Origin: Cycas panzhihuaensis
Taxonomy: Eukaryota; Cycadophyta
Assembly (NCBI GenBank): GCA_023213395.1
Contig: CM041465.1
Location: forward strand, 59,155,741 to 59,219,740
DNA length: 64,000 bases
Direction of reading: 5' to 3'
A program made the translations under genes and the position numbers. How positions within the stretch are numbered: position 1 is the stretch's first letter; the number at the start of each line of letters is the position of its first letter. Shown here piece by piece: positions 61,828-64,000 of the stretch. The notes under the pieces are model-generated. The model made no database searches. It had not been told where the DNA came from and saw only the letters and a program-made list of their open reading frames with translations.

Positions 61828-62240
61828 TGCGTACCGCACGGGAATGTTCGCAGGTACGTAATGATTTGTCATTTTGCGTATTTTATCTTATACGTGCCCT
61901 TGGTATGTATAATGTTAAGAATTGCTATTATGCGTACTCGATTACGTACTTTCTTTGGTACGTATAACGCAAATAGTCACTTAAGTATCTTTTACATAGT
62001 GCGTACCCAATTACGTACGTTGTTGGTACGTATAATGTATAATTTGAGTTTTCGCTCCTGTGCACTGTGCATACCTGTTTACGTACTTTTCAGGTACGTA
62101 AAATGTAATTGAGCCACTTAAAGTTATTTCTACTATGCATACCTGTCTGCGTACTTTTCAGGTACGTATAGTATAATTTGGGGTCACTTTTTCCACTATG
62201 CGTACTTTAGTGAATTCCTTTGGTACGTATAGTGTATTTT
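61828..62240. repeat. Array of about 68-bp units, each with a GTAC inverted repeat
   Basis: Left arms of type TATGCGTACC(TG) occur at about 61929, 61998, 62066, 62134 and 62197, i.e. every 63-69 bp. Each is followed 25-35 bp later by the complementary arm (CA)GGTACGTATA(A/G)TGT. Two shorter, more diverged pairs precede at 61828-61860 and 61875-61915. Best arms (62066-62100): GCATACCTG against CAGGTACGTA around an ACGTACTTTT loop. The array sits between the integrase end (62524) and the extra ORF. Single-strand form could fold into a row of hairpins. Confidence 0.85.
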
Positions 62241-62523
62241 CTACTTTTTCACTATCCCTATGCGTGCACAGTAGCGTGCCTATTTGATGCATGCTTTGTA
62301 ATTTGCTTGTATGCTGCTGAGTTTTCCTCTAATTTTTCTCAGATTATACTACTGTTGCTTACATCAGAAATGAGTTACGGTTATTTTTTATTTTTTTCAA
62401 TTTTTTTTTTTTAATTTTTATATCCATACCGAACTGGATCATGGCTCGGTATCAAGGCAGTTGAGTGCCTCAACAACATGCAATACACTATGGTACAACC
62501 AGCTGATCCGGCTGGTAACTGGC
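62241..62523. other. Spacer after pol, T-rich tract
   Basis: Follows the pol stop codon in - strand sense. It contains a T-rich run at 62383-62420. No domain seen. Confidence 0.5.
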
Positions 62524-64000
62524 TACTCAATATAAGGCTTGAGTTTGCTACCATTTACCCGTGTTGGTAGCAGGGGTCCGTCGATTTCTCGAAGCTGCAC
62601 CGAACCATTCTCAAAAATTCTTTCCGCGATGTATGGTCCCAACCATCGCATCTTGAGTTTCCCGGGGTGCGTCTTGAATTTGCTGTCATATAGTAATACG
62701 TGATCACCCTCATTGAATTATGGTTTCCACAGATGGTGGTCATGCCATGCTTTTTGTCGTCGCTTTTCTATATGCGGCACCCAGTTTGCTAGATGTCGTG
62801 TCTCTTCCAACCATATTAGATCTTCCAGTCGTCATTCCAAGGACTAGAGGTTGTCTAGTCGGCATTGTATTGCCACTCGTAAGCTGGGTATCTCGAACTC
62901 GGTCAGAAGGATGGCTTCCGTGCCATATACAAGCTGAAATGGGGTCTGTCCAACTGATCTTTTGTATGTCGTGAAAAAGCCCATAGTCTGAAGGTAACTT
63001 CTCAACTGATCTACCGATGTCGCATATCTTCCGCAAACAGTTTTCGATTATTTTGTTGGAGCTCTCTGCTTGACCATTGGCTCTGGGATAGTAGGGGGTT
63101 GATTTCCGATGGCTAATCATGAAGGCAGTTGTCAATGCTTCAATCGTTTGGTTGAGGAAGTGGGCACCTTGGTCACTGACAATCTCTAAGGGGCATCCAA
63201 ATCGCGTGATTATCACCTCATACAGAAATCTTGCTGTGCTTTCTACATCAGCTTTCCTCAATGTGCGTGATTCCACCCACTTTGTCGTGTAGTCGGTTGC
63301 CACCAGAATGTATCGAGCTTTTGATCGGCGTGCTGCTGGTTTGATCGGCCCTACAAAGTTGAGTCCCCATTTTTCGAATGGTGCCAAGGGTAGTATGGGA
63401 TGCAACGGGTGGAAATCCTGTCGATTCGGCTTCCCCACTCGTTGGCAGTAGTCACATGCTTGAACCCATTTTTTAACATCTTCGAACATTGATGGCCACC
63501 AGAATCCCGACGTCAAGAATTTCCCCACCAGAATTTCCCCATGTGGCCACCTGCTACTCCTTCATGTGCCTGCGACATGATCTGGTTTGTCTCATACTGT
63601 CAAACACAACATCGCAATATGTCATCCGGCCCCAATTTATACAACTCACCGCTGATAAGCTGATACGGCTCTGCTTTTCTAATGAAATTTCTTTTCCCTG
63701 TATGATCTAATTCTGCTGGCACTTCACCGATTGCTAGGTATTCTGGTATACCCTCATACCGATCCCTTTGAACTGCATCTATCTTTGAATAGATTGCGTC
63801 TGGAAAATCATCTGGTATCCCCGTGGCTTTCTCTCCATTTTTGATTCTCGATAGTTGATCTGGAATGATGTGTGCCTTACCAGGTTTCATAATGATTCTG
63901 AATGAAAATTCTTGGAATAACATTAGCCATCTGCTGATCCTTCCTCGCATAATGGATTTGTTCACCAGATACATCAGGGCTTGGTGGTCGACAAAAAACA
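62524..64000 (-). pseudogene. Young gypsy pol: RNase H end and integrase, cut by window edge
   Basis: Continues beyond 64000. From the edge down: the end of RNase H (ALMYLVNKSIMRGRISRW and AHIIPDQLSRIKNG), then a linker, then integrase. The zinc-binding domain is EGVAGGH near 63555 and CDYCQR at about 63450. The core shows LNFVGPIKP, ILVATDYTTKWVESR (Asp), EIVSDQGAHF (Asp) and PYYPRANGQAESSNKII (Glu), so the D-D-E triad is complete. The C-terminus is FQLVYGTEAILLTEF, LEDLIWLEETRHLANWVPHI, DHVLLYDSKFKTHPGKLKMR, WLGPYIAERIFENGSVQLRE and VNGSKLKPYIE before TAG at 62524. Two frame breaks: a 14-bp tandem duplication at 63517-63544 and a shift near 63020. A few TAG codons. Best preserved gypsy copy in the window. 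Confidence 0.92.

Noticed and set aside
61830-62240. CRISPR array
   Set aside because: Regularly spaced palindromic units, but spacers are also repeated, units lie inside a plant LTR element and there are no cas genes.

Overview
The window looks like nuclear DNA from a large, repeat-rich plant genome, most likely a gymnosperm or another plant with slow repeat turnover (inference). The sequence is AT-rich and shows no bacterial, organellar or viral gene organisation. Almost every coding remnant is LTR-retrotransposon gag or pol. Most are riddled with TAG/TAA/TGA codons of the kind C-to-T and G-to-A decay of methylated cytosines would produce. I found no tRNA, rRNA or CRISPR array and no complete host gene.

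Layout. 1-3170: decayed Ty3/gypsy (chromovirus-like) pol, + strand. 3521-4210: a tandem duplication whose two copies carry different microsatellites. 4716-4931: a possible host exon. 6819-7100: a gypsy RT scrap. 8600-11420: a Ty1/copia pol on the - strand, split inside its RT domain by about 2 kb of (TA)n. 11972-31300: a Tat-like gypsy element with a 2.2-kb 5' LTR, gag, PR, RT-RNase H, integrase and a second RNase H after the integrase. Its integrase is cut twice by nested insertions: a complete copia element on the - strand (20292-26410, perfect 5-bp target duplication TATAC) and a 2.6-kb solo LTR (26968-29577). 32300-34090: a decayed plant-mobile-domain-like coding region, - strand. 34750-42089: a copia element, + strand. 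42094-45240: the 5' end of a second copy of the Tat-like element. 45253-46960: a copia 3' end, - strand. 48140-54430: a second Tat-type gypsy element, - strand, with a 0.65-kb insertion between gag and protease. 56100-57882: stacked LTR ends with primer-binding sites. 59653-64000: a younger, more GC-rich gypsy element on the - strand, running out of the window.

The parts work together only as retroelements: LTR promoters, tRNA primer-binding sites, gag-pol and polypurine tracts. Nesting order gives relative ages: the Tat-like element at 11972 is older than both insertions in its integrase.

The most unusual features are: (i) an array of about 68-bp units at 61.8-62.24 kb, each with a GTAC-centred inverted repeat, lying between integrase and an extra downstream ORF; (ii) that ORF, with a coiled-coil tail, ending next to the polypurine tract; (iii) host-like sequence in antisense orientation in the leader of the nested copia element, where the gag N-terminus is not found; (iv) the 2-kb (TA)n tract inside a copia RT gene; (v) the RNase H after integrase; (vi) an inverted pair of telo-box motifs abutting the TATA box of the solo LTR.
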